Shown in pieces: positions 44,544 to 55,391 of a stretch of 64,000 nucleotides of DNA (within the stretch, counting starts at the first letter, position 1; each line of letters begins with the position of its first letter). The stretch comes from Methylophaga sp. GTDB lineage: Bacteria; Pseudomonadota; Gammaproteobacteria; Nitrosococcales; Methylophagaceae. The position numbers and the translations under genes were made by a program. The notes beneath the pieces were generated by a model, which was not told the origin of the DNA, made no database searches, and was given only the letters and a program-made list of their open reading frames with translations. Where the stretch lies: NCBI GenBank assembly GCA_002706095.1, contig PAJP01000023.1, positions 1-64,000 of the forward strand, read 5' to 3'.

Positions 44544-46397
44544 TTATTTAATAAGCTTTAGCTCACCTTGTTCAAATTTTCCCCACCGCATTTTGCGCGT
44601 GACGTGTCCTAGTGCATTGATGGATAAGCTACCAGTAGCGCCTTCCATCGAACTTGTTGGATCACGGCTCAGCTTATTGAGTTGAGGTATCAATTTGTAC
44701 GCATCAACGCCAAGAGCATAGAGTCGTATTGCGCTGGTAAAGTTCTCTGGCGACTGATTTTTCAATGATTGGTAAACCGGATCTTCACTCGCTAACTCCT
44801 CAAATACCCAAGGAATATCACTGATGACCAAATCATTTAAATCAATATTTTGTTGTGGATCGGCCTGACCACTGTACACATGTGAGGTCGCCAATAGTGC
44901 TAATTGACCAGAGCGGTGATATTTGAGCTGAGGTACTAACTGTCGAGCCTTGAGTGGGCGTGCGACTAAAAATAAAAAATCCACACCTTCACGTCGACGT
45001 GGTTCAAAGTCGAGTGAGCGACCCAGCGTGCCCTGAAGGGATTTATAACGCTGCTCGCTCTCATTCAAGCCCATCAGAGGAATGAGTGTATCCCTGAAAT
45101 CATTTTCAGCCTCATTGTAGTTCGAGACGATCAATGTACTGCCTCCTTCTTTACGCCATTGCGTAGTGAAGGCTGAGGTAATGCGTTGTCCCCAATCATT
45201 GGATGGGGCGAGCACGATGCTGCGTTTGTAACCTAATTGTTTCGCGTAAGTGGCGACAGCGACGGCTTCATCTTCTGGTGCCAGGCCAAACTGATACAGA
45301 TTTTGGTAGGTCTGATCATCATCTGTGCGGTTTAAAGCCAGCACCGGAACGCTCAGGTCTGGGTGGGTGGCTAATGTTTCTACTGATGATTTTTGTAAAG
45401 GTCCAATGACGACACTGGCGCCTTCAGCTACGGCGGCGTCATATTGAGTTAGCACATTATTTTGCCCGCTGATGGCATCAGTCTCGATGTCGTAGAAATG
45501 TAACTTTGCTGTTGAGCCGCTGACATATTGTGCCGCAATAATGGCATCCTTGATAATTTTTGCAGCCTCAACAAATGGACCGGAATGGGGTAATAAAACA
45601 GCAATATTATTGATGTCTTTTGGAATATGCGTGCCAGAGGCTAATGTTTTTTGGTAAAGCGCAGGATCGGCTGGATGGTTGGGGTAACTTCTTTTCCAGT
45701 CTTCGAGTGCGACAGCCAGCACTTCCGGGTTATCCTGGTATGCTTTTATATTATAGGCCAGTGCAAACCAACCACTATCTTCAGCGGGTGGATAGCCGGG
45801 ATTGAATAGGTCAAGGGCTTGCGGTGTCATTTGCATTAATGCCTGCCATAAAGCTTCCCGATTGTTCTTTAACGCGTCGGCATCCGTCAGGATTTTTTCC
45901 AGTTTCAGATGTGTATTGGCTTTTTCTAACCAGTTTCCGGTCAGAGTATAAGCATCAGCCTGGAGCTTAAGCACACTTTTCAGGTTCTGAGCGGCTAAGT
46001 CTTTTTCCTGAACATTGCTGAGTGCTTTTAGGGCTCGCTCGCCATCACTGTTAAAGAGAGCAATATTGGCACCCAGAATTGCTGCTTCATAGCGTCGAGA
46101 TGGGTGGAGTAAGCTAAGTTTGATCTGTTCAAGTGCTTGTTGGCTTTGCTCAACTTGTCCAGACTGCCAATACATTTGAGCCGCTTTCAATTGGTAGGCC
46201 GCTTGTTCTGCGCCATCATTTTTTAGAGCAAGTTGAGCGTATTCCTCGGCCGCTTCCCGGTATTGTCCCGAAAGTTCTGAAGCGAGCGTTTCAATTTGTG
46301 CGGGCTTTGTCATGCTGATAGGTGATTGCACTGGCTGACAAGCCGTCAAGCTCAGGAGGATAATGGCGGATAACCAGAAGCTGCGTTTCAGGGACAT
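44544..46397 (-). CDS. lpoA: Penicillin-binding protein activator LpoA
   Basis: A 617-residue outer-membrane lipoprotein that reaches through the periplasm to stimulate PBP1A. Lipid-acceptor Cys20 (LTAC) is followed by a helical TPR-like N-domain (about 30-250) and a periplasmic-binding-protein-like C-domain starting at NIAVLLPHSGPFVEAA. It lies divergent from rsmI with a 90-base gap. Together with the dcw genes downstream it adds to the wall-synthesis content of this region. Confidence 0.93.
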   Translation of the reverse strand: MSLKRSFWLSAIILLSLTACQPVQSPISMTKPAQIETLASELSGQYREAAEEYAQLALKNDGAEQAAYQLKAAQMYWQSGQVEQSQQALEQIKLSLLHPSRRYEAAILGANIALFNSDGERALKALSNVQEKDLAAQNLKSVLKLQADAYTLTGNWLEKANTHLKLEKILTDADALKNNREALWQALMQMTPQALDLFNPGYPPAEDSGWFALAYNIKAYQDNPEVLAVALEDWKRSYPNHPADPALYQKTLASGTHIPKDINNIAVLLPHSGPFVEAAKIIKDAIIAAQYVSGSTAKLHFYDIETDAISGQNNVLTQYDAAVAEGASVVIGPLQKSSVETLATHPDLSVPVLALNRTDDDQTYQNLYQFGLAPEDEAVAVATYAKQLGYKRSIVLAPSNDWGQRITSAFTTQWRKEGGSTLIVSNYNEAENDFRDTLIPLMGLNESEQRYKSLQGTLGRSLDFEPRRREGVDFLFLVARPLKARQLVPQLKYHRSGQLALLATSHVYSGQADPQQNIDLNDLVISDIPWVFEELASEDPVYQSLKNQSPENFTSAIRLYALGVDAYKLIPQLNKLSRDPTSSMEGATGSLSINALGHVTRKMRWGKFEQGELKLIK

Positions 46398-46487
46398 AAG
46401 GTCATTCTATAATTTAGTCATAGGAGGCATCATCTTACCTGTTCGCGTATATTACGACCACACTGTATTTAAGATTAAGGAAACACT

Positions 46488-47339
46488 GTGAGCGAGAGCC
46501 AAGCAGGTCAATTATTCATTGTCGCTACACCTATCGGTAATTTAAACGATTTTTCAGCAAGAGCGATTGAGGTATTGAAAAGCGTTGATGTCATTGCTGC
46601 TGAAGATACACGGCATAGCAAATATCTGTTGCAACATTATGCCATCCAAACACCCAGTATATCCTTGCATGAGCATAATGAGCAGCAACGCAGTGATGCT
46701 CTCTGTCAACGGTTACTAGGAGGTGAGTCTGTCGCCTTAATCAGTGACGCGGGAACACCGTTAATCAGTGACCCTGGCTATCGCTTGGTGACGACGGTAA
46801 GAGAAGCGGGAATTCGCGTTACTCCCATTCCTGGATGTTGTGCCTTAATTACGGCCTTGTCTGCGTCAGGACTTGCTTCTGACCGGTTCAGCTTTGAAGG
46901 ATTTTTGCCTGCTAAATCGTCAGCTCGTAAACAATTTATGGAATCGCTTAAGTCCGATACAAGGACCTTAATATTCTATGAAAGTCCTCGTCGTCTGGTG
47001 TCAGCACTAGAGGAAGCGGTGCTTATTTTTGGTGAACAACGACGCGCTTGTCTGGCACGGGAGTTAACGAAACTTCACGAGACTATTGAAACGCGATCGT
47101 TAACCGAGCTTCTGGCATGGGTAAAAGCGGATGATAACCAGCAGCGTGGTGAGTGTGTTTTATTAATAGAGGGCAGTCAGAGTGAGACCACGGCAGATGA
47201 GCAAGAGATCAGTCGACTACTGCAAATTCTGTTGACTGAGCTCCCGGTTAAAAAAGCGGCAGCGATGGTGGCTAACATCACTGGTGGCAGTAAAAATGAA
47301 GCCTATCAGCTGGCGTTGAAATTACAGCAGAAAACTTAG
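46488..47339 (+). CDS. rsmI: 16S rRNA 2'-O-ribose C1402 methyltransferase
   Basis: RsmI of 283 residues modifies C1402 in the ribosomal decoding centre. The tetrapyrrole-methylase fold is shown by VATPIGNLNDFSARA (12-26), AAEDTRHSKYLL and LISDAGTPLISDPGY. Translation starts at GTG 46488 with AAGGA upstream. The gene stops only 21 bases before RNase P RNA and has no terminator of its own, so it may be read into rnpB. Confidence 0.95.
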   Translation: MSESQAGQLFIVATPIGNLNDFSARAIEVLKSVDVIAAEDTRHSKYLLQHYAIQTPSISLHEHNEQQRSDALCQRLLGGESVALISDAGTPLISDPGYRLVTTVREAGIRVTPIPGCCALITALSASGLASDRFSFEGFLPAKSSARKQFMESLKSDTRTLIFYESPRRLVSALEEAVLIFGEQRRACLARELTKLHETIETRSLTELLAWVKADDNQQRGECVLLIEGSQSETTADEQEISRLLQILLTELPVKKAAAMVANITGGSKNEAYQLALKLQQKT

Positions 47340-47360
47340 CCTTTAGGTAGAATAGCGCAC

Positions 47361-47715
<355 letters not shown>

Positions 47716-47731
47716 TAACATGTCATCATCG

Positions 47732-47783
47732 AAATAACTGCTGCAGACAGAGTCAATTTTTCTGTCTGAGCAGTTATTTTTTT
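47732..47783 (+). terminator. Intrinsic terminator of rnpB
   Basis: AAATAACTGCT (47732-47742) pairs with AGCAGTTATTT (47769-47779) and CAGACAGA (47744-47751) with TCTGTCTG (47761-47768), one bulged base between; a T tract follows. Confidence 0.93.
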
Positions 47784-47941
47784 GTCTTTTAGATACGTAA
47801 TCTAGAATTTACTTTAACTTCACATGCCAGTTTTTTGATAAGAAAGACCTCCTTGAGAAACACCTCCAGTCATTTTCTCCCACTTTTATGAAAAGTCTCT
47901 AAGTCATTGTCATAAAAAGAGGATTTTGTTTATTCACAGGC

Positions 47942-47970
47942 TTGACTTCGGACATTTGCACTCCTATAGT
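47942..47970 (+). promoter_or_regulatory. Sigma-70 promoter of the dcw cluster (Pmra)
   Basis: TTGACT (47942-47947) and TATAGT (47965-47970) are separated by exactly 17 bases. It is the only strong promoter seen ahead of the division and wall genes, and lies just upstream of the MraZ boxes. Confidence 0.85.
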
Positions 47971-47978
47971 GTCGACAA

Positions 47979-48004
47979 GTGGGGGAAAGTGGATCTTAGT
48001 GGAT
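47979..48004 (+). promoter_or_regulatory. Three MraZ-binding boxes
   Basis: GTGGGG (47979), GTGGAT (47989) and GTGGAT (47999) recur every 10 bases between promoter and mraZ. MraZ binds direct GTGG-type repeats at this pitch and represses its own operon; here the boxes cover the transcript start region. Confidence 0.8.
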
Positions 48005-48025
48005 CGTGTTTTTTGAGGATGACCA

Positions 48026-48478
48026 GTGTTTCGAGGCGTGGCAACTTTCAATCTTGATGCAAAAGGACGGATGGCTGTTCCAGCCAAGTTCCGCAAGCAT
48101 CTTGACGTCTGTTGTGAAGGCCGATTAGTCATCACCATCGATCATTCTGATCATTGTTTGCAGTTGTACCCATTACCTGAATGGGAAATTGTTGAAGAAA
48201 AACTTTCCGCATTACCCAGTTTGAATCCTCAAGTACGTCGATTAAAAAGAATGCTTCTCGGTTATGCCACTGAATGTGAAATGGATGGCAATGGCCGTAT
48301 TTTATTACCCGCTAAATTACGTGAGTTTGCAGGCCTTGATAAAAACATGGTGATGATTGGTCAAGGTAACAAGTTTGAGTTGTGGAATGAACAAACTTGG
48401 AATGAACTCATGGATGAATGTTTAGAAGAAGATTTTGGCGAGATTTTACCGGCTGAACTAGAAAGCCTGTCGATATAA
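48026..48478 (+). CDS. mraZ: Transcriptional regulator MraZ
   Basis: A 150-residue AbrB-like DNA-binding protein with two swapped-hairpin repeats (FRGVATFNLDAKGRMAVPAKF near 2-22, split; ATECEMDGNGRILLPAKLR near 77-95). It represses the dcw operon by binding repeats ahead of it. The start is GTG at 48026 with GAGGAT upstream, as often for mraZ. rsmH follows after 9 bases. Confidence 0.96.
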   Translation: MFRGVATFNLDAKGRMAVPAKFRKHLDVCCEGRLVITIDHSDHCLQLYPLPEWEIVEEKLSALPSLNPQVRRLKRMLLGYATECEMDGNGRILLPAKLREFAGLDKNMVMIGQGNKFELWNEQTWNELMDECLEEDFGEILPAELESLSI

Positions 48479-48487
48479 GGCGGAATT

Positions 48488-49426
48488 ATGACTGAGAACG
48501 ACTCGGAACATCTGCCAGTCTTGTTAAGCGAGACCATACAGGGCTTGTCAGTGAAGGCAGATGGTAAATATCTTGATGCTACCTTTGGTCGCGGCGGACA
48601 CAGCCGTGCCATTCTTGCGTTGTTGTCTGACAATGGCCGCTTATTGGGTTTGGATCGTGATCCTCAAGCGATCAAAACAGGTCAGGCTCTGGCTGCAAAA
48701 GATCCCCGTTTTTCAATAGAACATGGCAATTTCTCAGAACTCAATACAGCGGTTCATGCTCGTCTCTGGCAAGGCAATGTCGATGGAATCTTGATGGACA
48801 TTGGTGTGTCATCGCCACAGTTAGACGATGCTGATCGTGGGTTCAGCTTTATGAAAGATGGTCCACTTGATATGCGAATGAATCCTGAAGCGGGTTTAAG
48901 TGCAGCAGAGTGGTTGGCAACAGCTGATATGGATGAAATTGCTGATGTGATAAAAACGCTGGGTGAAGAACGTTATGGCAAACGTATTGCCAGAGCGATT
49001 GTGGAAACACGTGATGAACATCCTATTACAACGACTAAACAGTTAGCCGATTTAGTGGATAAAGCCAGTCCATCACGCGACAAGTTCAAGCATCCAGCTA
49101 CCAGAACATTTCAGGCTATTCGAATTTTTATCAACAATGAGCTGGAAGAACTCACAACGGCTTTAGAGCAAGCTTTGGATGTATTAGCCGTGGGTGGTCG
49201 TTTGGCAGTGATTAGTTTTCACTCACTCGAAGATCGCATTGTGAAACGGTTTTTCCGTGATGAAGCCCGTGGTGATGATCTGCCGTCTCATTTCCCCGTC
49301 ACCGTAGATCAATTAAATCCTCGTCTGAAAGTGATTGGCAAAGCTATCAAAGCATCAGAAGAAGAAATCAAACTCAATCCACGCGCTCGAAGTGCCGTGC
49401 TTCGTATAGCGGAGAAGCTGGCATGA
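48488..49426 (+). CDS. rsmH: 16S rRNA m4C1402 methyltransferase
   Basis: RsmH/MraW of 312 residues methylates N4 of C1402, the same base that RsmI modifies on the ribose. Motifs: [27 protein letters not shown] (SAM loop, about 32-45), [19 protein letters not shown] and the C-terminal [13 protein letters not shown]. Having rsmI and rsmH about 1.1 kb apart with only rnpB and mraZ between is convenient, though probably chance. Confidence 0.96.
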   Translation: MTENDSEHLPVLLSETIQGLSVKADGKYLDATFGRGGHSRAILALLSDNGRLLGLDRDPQAIKTGQALAAKDPRFSIEHGNFSELNTAVHARLWQGNVDGILMDIGVSSPQLDDADRGFSFMKDGPLDMRMNPEAGLSAAEWLATADMDEIADVIKTLGEERYGKRIARAIVETRDEHPITTTKQLADLVDKASPSRDKFKHPATRTFQAIRIFINNELEELTTALEQALDVLAVGGRLAVISFHSLEDRIVKRFFRDEARGDDLPSHFPVTVDQLNPRLKVIGKAIKASEEEIKLNPRARSAVLRIAEKLA

Positions 49427-49716
49427 ATTTAAAAGCACTGTTAGAAACCATCAAGATTGATACGCCATTATTCGTAATGGCTTTTGTCGTTTTGGTTTCT
49501 GCTGTGTCTGTGATTTATACAAAACACATGAGCCGAAATGAATTTGTGCAACTGCAACAATTAGAAAAACAACGTGATGCTCTGAACGAAGAGTGGGGAC
49601 GTTTATTGTTGGAAGAAAGCACTTGGGCAAGCCCAAGTCGTGTAGAGCAAGAAGCGAAACGACGTCTGGATATGACCGTACCTAAATCTGATATGACAGT
49701 GGTGATAAAGCCATGA
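49423..49716 (+). CDS. ftsL: Cell division protein FtsL
   Basis: A 97-residue bitopic protein: short cytoplasmic part, one membrane segment (about 16-34, [18 protein letters not shown]), then a periplasmic coiled coil ([18 protein letters not shown]). FtsL forms the FtsQLB complex that activates FtsWI. Its ATG overlaps the rsmH stop (ATGA). Sequence is weakly conserved as usual; position and topology make the call. Confidence 0.93.
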   Translation: MNLKALLETIKIDTPLFVMAFVVLVSAVSVIYTKHMSRNEFVQLQQLEKQRDALNEEWGRLLLEESTWASPSRVEQEAKRRLDMTVPKSDMTVVIKP

Positions 49717-51416
49717 AGCAGCGCGGTCAGAAAGTGCAACAAGTAGGCGCTTGGCGCCTTAATCTGGTTCGCATCATGTTTGTATTGATGGTGGCTGGAT
49801 TATGCTGGCGTTTGGCTGATATCCAGGTCTTAAATCCTGAGTTTTTGCGTCATCAAGGTGATGCCCGCCATCTTCGTCAAGTGCCTATCGTTGCTCATCG
49901 CGGCATGATTGTGGATCGCCATGGTGAACCATTGGCAATAAGTACACCTGTACATTCTGTCTGGTTAAATCCTCAGGATGTATTAGCGAGTGATCCCCGG
50001 ATACCACAACTGGCACAGTTACTGGGTTTATCCGTCCAAAAAATTAAAAATAAGATTGAAGAGAATCAGTCCCGAGAATTTGTGTATCTGAAACGTCGTA
50101 TCACACCGGAATTATCAGCAAAAGTAAAAGCGCTGGGCATACAGGGTGTGGCGCTTCAACGTGAATACAAACGTTATTATCCAGCTGGTGAAGTTGCTTC
50201 ACATATTGTGGGTTTTACCAATATTGATGATATCGGTCAGGAAGGACTTGAGCTGACTTACGATGCAGTGCTGACTGGTCGCCCTGGATTGAAGCGTATG
50301 GTGCGTGACAGCCGTGGTAACTACGTTGAAGGTGGTGAGCTGATTCGTCCGGCTAAATCCGGCGAAAATGTGCAGTTGAGCATTGATCTCAGACTGCAAT
50401 ATTTAACTTACCAAGCCTTGAAGAAAACCGTTGCTGAACATCAGGCAAAATCAGGTACTGCTGTCATTCTTGATACGCGTACGGGTGAAGTGCTGGCGAT
50501 GGCTAATCAGCCCTCATATAACCCAAACAATAGAGCCGGCCTCAAACCCAGTGATCTCAGAAACCGTGCCGTTACTGATTTATTTGAACCTGGCTCAACG
50601 GTCAAGCCATTTACGGTCGTCAGTGGAATTAAATCGGGTGAGTTTGATCAAAGCACCATCATTAATACACACCCTGGCTATTATCGAGTAAGTGGCCACC
50701 CCATAAAAGATTTCAGAGACTATGGTGAAATCGATCTGACGACCCTTATCCAGAAATCAAGTAATGTCGGTGCCAGTAAGATTGCGTTGGCTCTTGATCC
50801 TGCTGAACTGTGGCATGACTTTGCCAGTTTCGGCTTGGGTGAGGCAACGGGTGCTTACTTTCCAGGTGAGGCGATGGGAACCATGCCGGATCCTCAGTCA
50901 TGGCACACATTAGATATCGCCACCATGGGATATGGTTACGGTTTATCGACTAGTGCGATGCAACTTGCCAGAGCCTACACCGTTTTAGCGGATGGTGGGA
51001 TTCTCAAACCTGTCACCTTCATTAAAACAGATAAAGTGCCAAAAGGCCGACGAGAATTCTCAGCAGACATCATGCGTGATGTCGTGCAGATGATGGTGAA
51101 GGTCATTGAACCAGGCGGCACCGCCACACGTGCTGCTGTGGCGAATTATCATGTAGCCGGAAAAACCGGAACCGCGAAAAAAGCGATCAGCGGTGGTTAT
51201 GCTGATGATCGTTATCAATCTGTCTTTGCTGGCATCATCCCCGCATCAGCTCCACGTTTAGCGATGGTCGTGATGATTGATGAGCCACAAGGTGAATATT
51301 ACGGTGGCGCAGTTGCTGCGCCTGTGTTTGCAGAAGTGATGGCGGGTGCAATGCGCTTGTTGAATATTGCCCCTGACGATTTACCGATGACCCAGATGCA
51401 GGTGGCTCACAAATGA
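49713..51416 (+). CDS. ftsI: Septal peptidoglycan transpeptidase FtsI (PBP3)
   Basis: A 567-residue class B penicillin-binding protein. A membrane anchor (about 17-38) is followed by the pedestal domain (RGMIVDRHGEPLA) and the transpeptidase domain: active Ser295 in STVK, SSN in QKSSNVGASK, and KTG in AGKTGTAKK. It cross-links septal wall with FtsW. It is linked to ftsL and murE by ATGA overlaps. Confidence 0.97.
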   Translation: MKQRGQKVQQVGAWRLNLVRIMFVLMVAGLCWRLADIQVLNPEFLRHQGDARHLRQVPIVAHRGMIVDRHGEPLAISTPVHSVWLNPQDVLASDPRIPQLAQLLGLSVQKIKNKIEENQSREFVYLKRRITPELSAKVKALGIQGVALQREYKRYYPAGEVASHIVGFTNIDDIGQEGLELTYDAVLTGRPGLKRMVRDSRGNYVEGGELIRPAKSGENVQLSIDLRLQYLTYQALKKTVAEHQAKSGTAVILDTRTGEVLAMANQPSYNPNNRAGLKPSDLRNRAVTDLFEPGSTVKPFTVVSGIKSGEFDQSTIINTHPGYYRVSGHPIKDFRDYGEIDLTTLIQKSSNVGASKIALALDPAELWHDFASFGLGEATGAYFPGEAMGTMPDPQSWHTLDIATMGYGYGLSTSAMQLARAYTVLADGGILKPVTFIKTDKVPKGRREFSADIMRDVVQMMVKVIEPGGTATRAAVANYHVAGKTGTAKKAISGGYADDRYQSVFAGIIPASAPRLAMVVMIDEPQGEYYGGAVAAPVFAEVMAGAMRLLNIAPDDLPMTQMQVAHK

Positions 51417-52957
51417 TGACTTCAATCGTAAAATCTCAGTCGTTGATGGCATTACTCAGTGATTTTGTTGTGGATAAATCCACATTACAAGAATGTACAT
51501 TGAGCGATATCAGTATGGACAGCCGACGGGTTGCTGCCGGTGGTCTGTTTCTGGCTTTGGCTAAAAATACGGTTGATAGAGAAAAGCACCTTCGACAGGC
51601 ATTGGAAAAGGATATTTTTGCTGTCCTGATTGATGAGCAACAACCGTTAACTGAGACTGAGCTTCAAATGCTCACTGAAGCAGTGGTTATGGCTTACTCA
51701 GTTGAAAATCTAGCTGAAAAAGCAGGGTTTATAGCGGCACGTTTTTACGACCACCCGTCCAAGGACATGACGGTGATTGCTGTCACCGGGACCAATGGTA
51801 AGACCTCAGTCAGTCAATTTATCGCTCAAGCATTGGAGTCAATAAACAAACCATGTGGTGTGATTGGCACCATGGGGGCAGGGCGTTTGTGTGACCTGGA
51901 AATGACCGGGATGACAACGCCTGACCCCGTTACCATGCAGAAGCTGTTGGCGAAGTTTAAGCGTGAAGGTTGTGAGTACGTGGCATTGGAGGCTTCATCC
52001 CATGCCCTAGCTCAAGGCCGGTTAAATAGTGTTGATATCAATGTGGCCGTGTTGACCAACCTCAGCCGGGATCACCTTGATTATCACAAAACCATGGCCA
52101 ACTACGCTGCAGCAAAAAAACGCTTGTTTGATATGGAGAGTGTGGAATACGCCGTGATTAACGCAGATGATGCCTTTGGTACAGATGTCATCTCGAAACT
52201 GAAATCTGGTGTGAACTTACTGACATACGGCGGCGCACAAAATCAGGTGAATATTCGTGCAGAGCAGATCGCATACAAAGCAGATGGTGTGTCCTTTGAA
52301 GCGCAGGTTAATGCAAATAAACTGCCTGTAAGCTTGCCAGTACTGGGTGAGTTCAATGTTGACAATATACTGGCTGCGATAGGTGTGCTTACAGCATTGG
52401 GACTAGACCAACAACAATGCGCTGAAGCTATTAATCAATGTCAGGCAGTAAGTGGGCGCATGCAAACATATACTCAGCCGGGTCAATCCACAGTGGTCAT
52501 CGACTATGCTCACACACCTGACGCATTACATCAGGCACTGAAGACCTTGCAAGTTCACTTACCCAAAACGGGGCAGCTCTGGTGTGTATTTGGATGTGGC
52601 GGGGATAGAGACCGTGGTAAGCGCCCACTTATGGGTAAAGTCGCAGAAAGAGAAGCTAATCAGGTCATTGTTACGGATGATAATCCTCGCACCGAAGACC
52701 ATCTGCTGATTATTGAAGATATCCTGGCGGGGTGTGATGAACCGCAGAAAATTCGCGTTGAACTCGATCGTAAGCTAGCTATTAGCTATGCCATCAATCA
52801 TGCCAAGCAAGAAGATATTGTGCTGATTGCAGGTAAGGGGCATGAGTCCTATCAGGAAATCAATCATGTTCGCTATCCGTTTAGTGATGCGGCTGTGGTT
52901 AAAGCCGTGTTCGACTCATACTCAACGGGCATAAAAAACGTGGTGGGAGGTCATTGA
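51413..52957 (+). CDS. murE: UDP-MurNAc-L-Ala-D-Glu:meso-diaminopimelate ligase
   Basis: A 514-residue Mur ligase that adds the third stem residue. ATP site VTGTNGKTS near 124-132, the catalytic EASSHAL, and the DNPR motif in the C-domain that selects meso-diaminopimelate rather than lysine, giving a gram-negative-type wall. Overlaps ftsI and murF by ATGA. Confidence 0.97.
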   Translation: MMTSIVKSQSLMALLSDFVVDKSTLQECTLSDISMDSRRVAAGGLFLALAKNTVDREKHLRQALEKDIFAVLIDEQQPLTETELQMLTEAVVMAYSVENLAEKAGFIAARFYDHPSKDMTVIAVTGTNGKTSVSQFIAQALESINKPCGVIGTMGAGRLCDLEMTGMTTPDPVTMQKLLAKFKREGCEYVALEASSHALAQGRLNSVDINVAVLTNLSRDHLDYHKTMANYAAAKKRLFDMESVEYAVINADDAFGTDVISKLKSGVNLLTYGGAQNQVNIRAEQIAYKADGVSFEAQVNANKLPVSLPVLGEFNVDNILAAIGVLTALGLDQQQCAEAINQCQAVSGRMQTYTQPGQSTVVIDYAHTPDALHQALKTLQVHLPKTGQLWCVFGCGGDRDRGKRPLMGKVAEREANQVIVTDDNPRTEDHLLIIEDILAGCDEPQKIRVELDRKLAISYAINHAKQEDIVLIAGKGHESYQEINHVRYPFSDAAVVKAVFDSYSTGIKNVVGGH

Positions 52958-54309
52958 TGGGGCTTCAGCTAACGCTTACACAGATTGCTGAGATTGTCTC
53001 AGCCCAGAATGACGTTGCTGATGTTGTGGTAACAGGTGCTGTCATTGATTCACGTAAAGTGACACCAGGTGATTTATTCATTGCCTTTAAAGGGGAACAT
53101 GTCGATGGTCATACCTACTTAGCAAAAGCCAGAGAAAATGGTGCTGTCGCGGCATTAGTGAGTGAATATCAAGATGATGAGTTACCACAGATCAAGGTAG
53201 ATGATGTTCGAATAGCTTTTGGACAAATTGCAAAAGCCTGGTTAGCAGAATGCCATGCAAAAGTCATCGCCATCACTGGCAGTAATGGTAAAACCAGCCT
53301 AAAAGAAATGGTCAAAGCTATTTTGTCTGAAGTGGGCACAGTCACAGCAACACAAGGCAATTTAAATAACGATCTGGGCGTGCCTTTAACCATTTGTCGT
53401 ATGGATAAATCGGATGACTATGCGGTGATTGAGATGGGCACAAACCATCCAGGCGAAATTGCTTATCTGATGAGTATCGTATCACCCGATGTTTCAGTGA
53501 TTAATAATATTGCGTCTGCCCATATCGAAGGTTTAGGTAGCGAAGAGGGTATAGCTAAAGAAAAAGGCAGTATTTATCAAGGATTGAAAAAGAACGGCAT
53601 TGCAGTGGTAAATGCCGATATGCCATACGAATCAATATGGCAACCCTTGATTGCGGGTAGAAAAACTATCCGTTTTGGATTGCAAACAAAAGTGGATATC
53701 TTCGCCGACTATATCCAGCCAGAGCCTGCGGCAAGTCATTTCCTTGTTCATATTGATGGTATTAACCACCATATGACTATACCTTTGCCCGGCTTACATA
53801 ATGTGAACAACGCGTTGGCGGCCATAGCCATATCTGTGGCGCTGAATATTCCTGTTGATGCAATGGTTCGCGGGCTGAACACACTACAAGCCGTACCTCA
53901 CCGCTTACAAATGCGTAAAGGTTTGTCAGGGAGTCGCTTGATTGACGATACCTACAACGCTAATCCCGGCTCCTACCTGCGGGCATTGGAAACCTTGTCT
54001 GGTTTTGATGAACCTCGTTGGTTGGTTCTGGGAGATTTTGGTGAGTTAGGTGATGAGTGTGATGCCATTCATCAGAGCATGGGCTTACAAGCAAAAGCCG
54101 CAGGCGTGACATCGCTATTTACGGTGGGAGAGAAGAGCCAGCTCGCAGCTGCTGAGTTTGGTGATAACGCCATTCATTTTGAGGACATACAAACATTGCA
54201 ACAGCTTTTGCAAAACACCTTAACGGCAGATGTGACCTGTTTGATTAAAGGATCACGTTTTATGCAATTGGATAAATTAGCCGATGCGCTAGCCTCGGAG
54301 GCACAGTAA
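52954..54309 (+). CDS. murF: UDP-MurNAc-tripeptide:D-Ala-D-Ala ligase
   Basis: A 451-residue Mur ligase adding D-Ala-D-Ala. The ATP loop is ITGSNGKTS near 108-116, with [12 protein letters not shown] and DTYNANPGS as further signatures. It uses the dipeptide made by Ddl, encoded about 7 kb downstream in the same operon. Shares one base with mraY (TAATG). Confidence 0.97.
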   Translation: MMGLQLTLTQIAEIVSAQNDVADVVVTGAVIDSRKVTPGDLFIAFKGEHVDGHTYLAKARENGAVAALVSEYQDDELPQIKVDDVRIAFGQIAKAWLAECHAKVIAITGSNGKTSLKEMVKAILSEVGTVTATQGNLNNDLGVPLTICRMDKSDDYAVIEMGTNHPGEIAYLMSIVSPDVSVINNIASAHIEGLGSEEGIAKEKGSIYQGLKKNGIAVVNADMPYESIWQPLIAGRKTIRFGLQTKVDIFADYIQPEPAASHFLVHIDGINHHMTIPLPGLHNVNNALAAIAISVALNIPVDAMVRGLNTLQAVPHRLQMRKGLSGSRLIDDTYNANPGSYLRALETLSGFDEPRWLVLGDFGELGDECDAIHQSMGLQAKAAGVTSLFTVGEKSQLAAAEFGDNAIHFEDIQTLQQLLQNTLTADVTCLIKGSRFMQLDKLADALASEAQ

Positions 54310-55391
54310 TGCTGCTGTTATTGAGTGATTATATGAGCCAATACTACAGTGGCTTTAACGTGTTTCAGTACCTGACACTGAGAGCCATTCTTGGGGTCAT
54401 GACGGCCTTGGGTATTGCATTGATTATCGGACCGACCATGATCCGTCATTTGAGTTTTAGACAGATTGGTCAGGTTGTCAGACAAGATGGCCCAGAATCT
54501 CATTTCAGCAAGAAAGGCACACCCACCATGGGTGGCGCTCTGATATTGGTGGCAATTGCTGTCAGCACACTACTTTGGGCTGACCTGACCAATCGTTATG
54601 TCTGGGTAGTTTTGATTATTACATTAGCTTTTGGACTGATTGGGTTTGTAGATGACTACATCAAATTAGTCCGTCAAGACCCTCGTGGTTTGCTCAGCCG
54701 ATATAAATATTTCTGGCAATCTGTCTTTGGTGCCGGAGCAGCTATCTTTTTATTTATGACGGTCACTGTGCCGGCTGAAACGCAATTGATCGTGCCGTTT
54801 TTTAAAGAGATTGTGATTCCTTTGGGTGGTTGGTACATGCTGCTGACTTATTTGGTGATTGTGGGTAGCAGCAATGCAGTGAATTTGACCGATGGCCTGG
54901 ACGGCCTAGCCATTATGCCTACGGTGATGGTCGCGGCTGCATTAGGCTTATTCAGTTATGTCGCTGGACACTTTGAATTTGCAAGCTATTTACAAATTCC
55001 CTTTATTCCAAGTGCCGGCGAACTCGTTGTTTTCTGCGCGGCTATGGTGGGAGCTGGACTCGGCTTTCTTTGGTTCAATACCTATCCCGCACAAGTCTTT
55101 ATGGGGGATGTGGGTGCCCTGGCACTGGGTGCCGCACTGGGTACAGTAGCCGTATTAGTCAGACAAGAGTTGGTTTTACTGATCATGGGAGGCGTGTTTG
55201 TGATTGAAACACTGTCGGTCATGATTCAAGTGGGCTCATACAAGCTACGCGGTAAACGCGTATTTCTTATGGCACCGATTCATCATCACTATGAACTGAA
55301 AGGCTGGCCGGAACCTCGCATTATTGTGCGGTTTTGGATTGTCACTGTGTTCCTGGTGTTGATTGGTTTAGCGACGTTGAAAATACGATGA
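54309..55391 (+). CDS. mraY: Phospho-MurNAc-pentapeptide transferase
   Basis: A 360-residue integral enzyme with ten membrane segments that moves phospho-MurNAc-pentapeptide to undecaprenyl phosphate, forming lipid I. Signatures [11 protein letters not shown] (near 70-80), [18 protein letters not shown] and [11 protein letters not shown] are intact. Linked to murD by an ATGA overlap. Confidence 0.97.
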   Translation: MLLLLSDYMSQYYSGFNVFQYLTLRAILGVMTALGIALIIGPTMIRHLSFRQIGQVVRQDGPESHFSKKGTPTMGGALILVAIAVSTLLWADLTNRYVWVVLIITLAFGLIGFVDDYIKLVRQDPRGLLSRYKYFWQSVFGAGAAIFLFMTVTVPAETQLIVPFFKEIVIPLGGWYMLLTYLVIVGSSNAVNLTDGLDGLAIMPTVMVAAALGLFSYVAGHFEFASYLQIPFIPSAGELVVFCAAMVGAGLGFLWFNTYPAQVFMGDVGALALGAALGTVAVLVRQELVLLIMGGVFVIETLSVMIQVGSYKLRGKRVFLMAPIHHHYELKGWPEPRIIVRFWIVTVFLVLIGLATLKIR

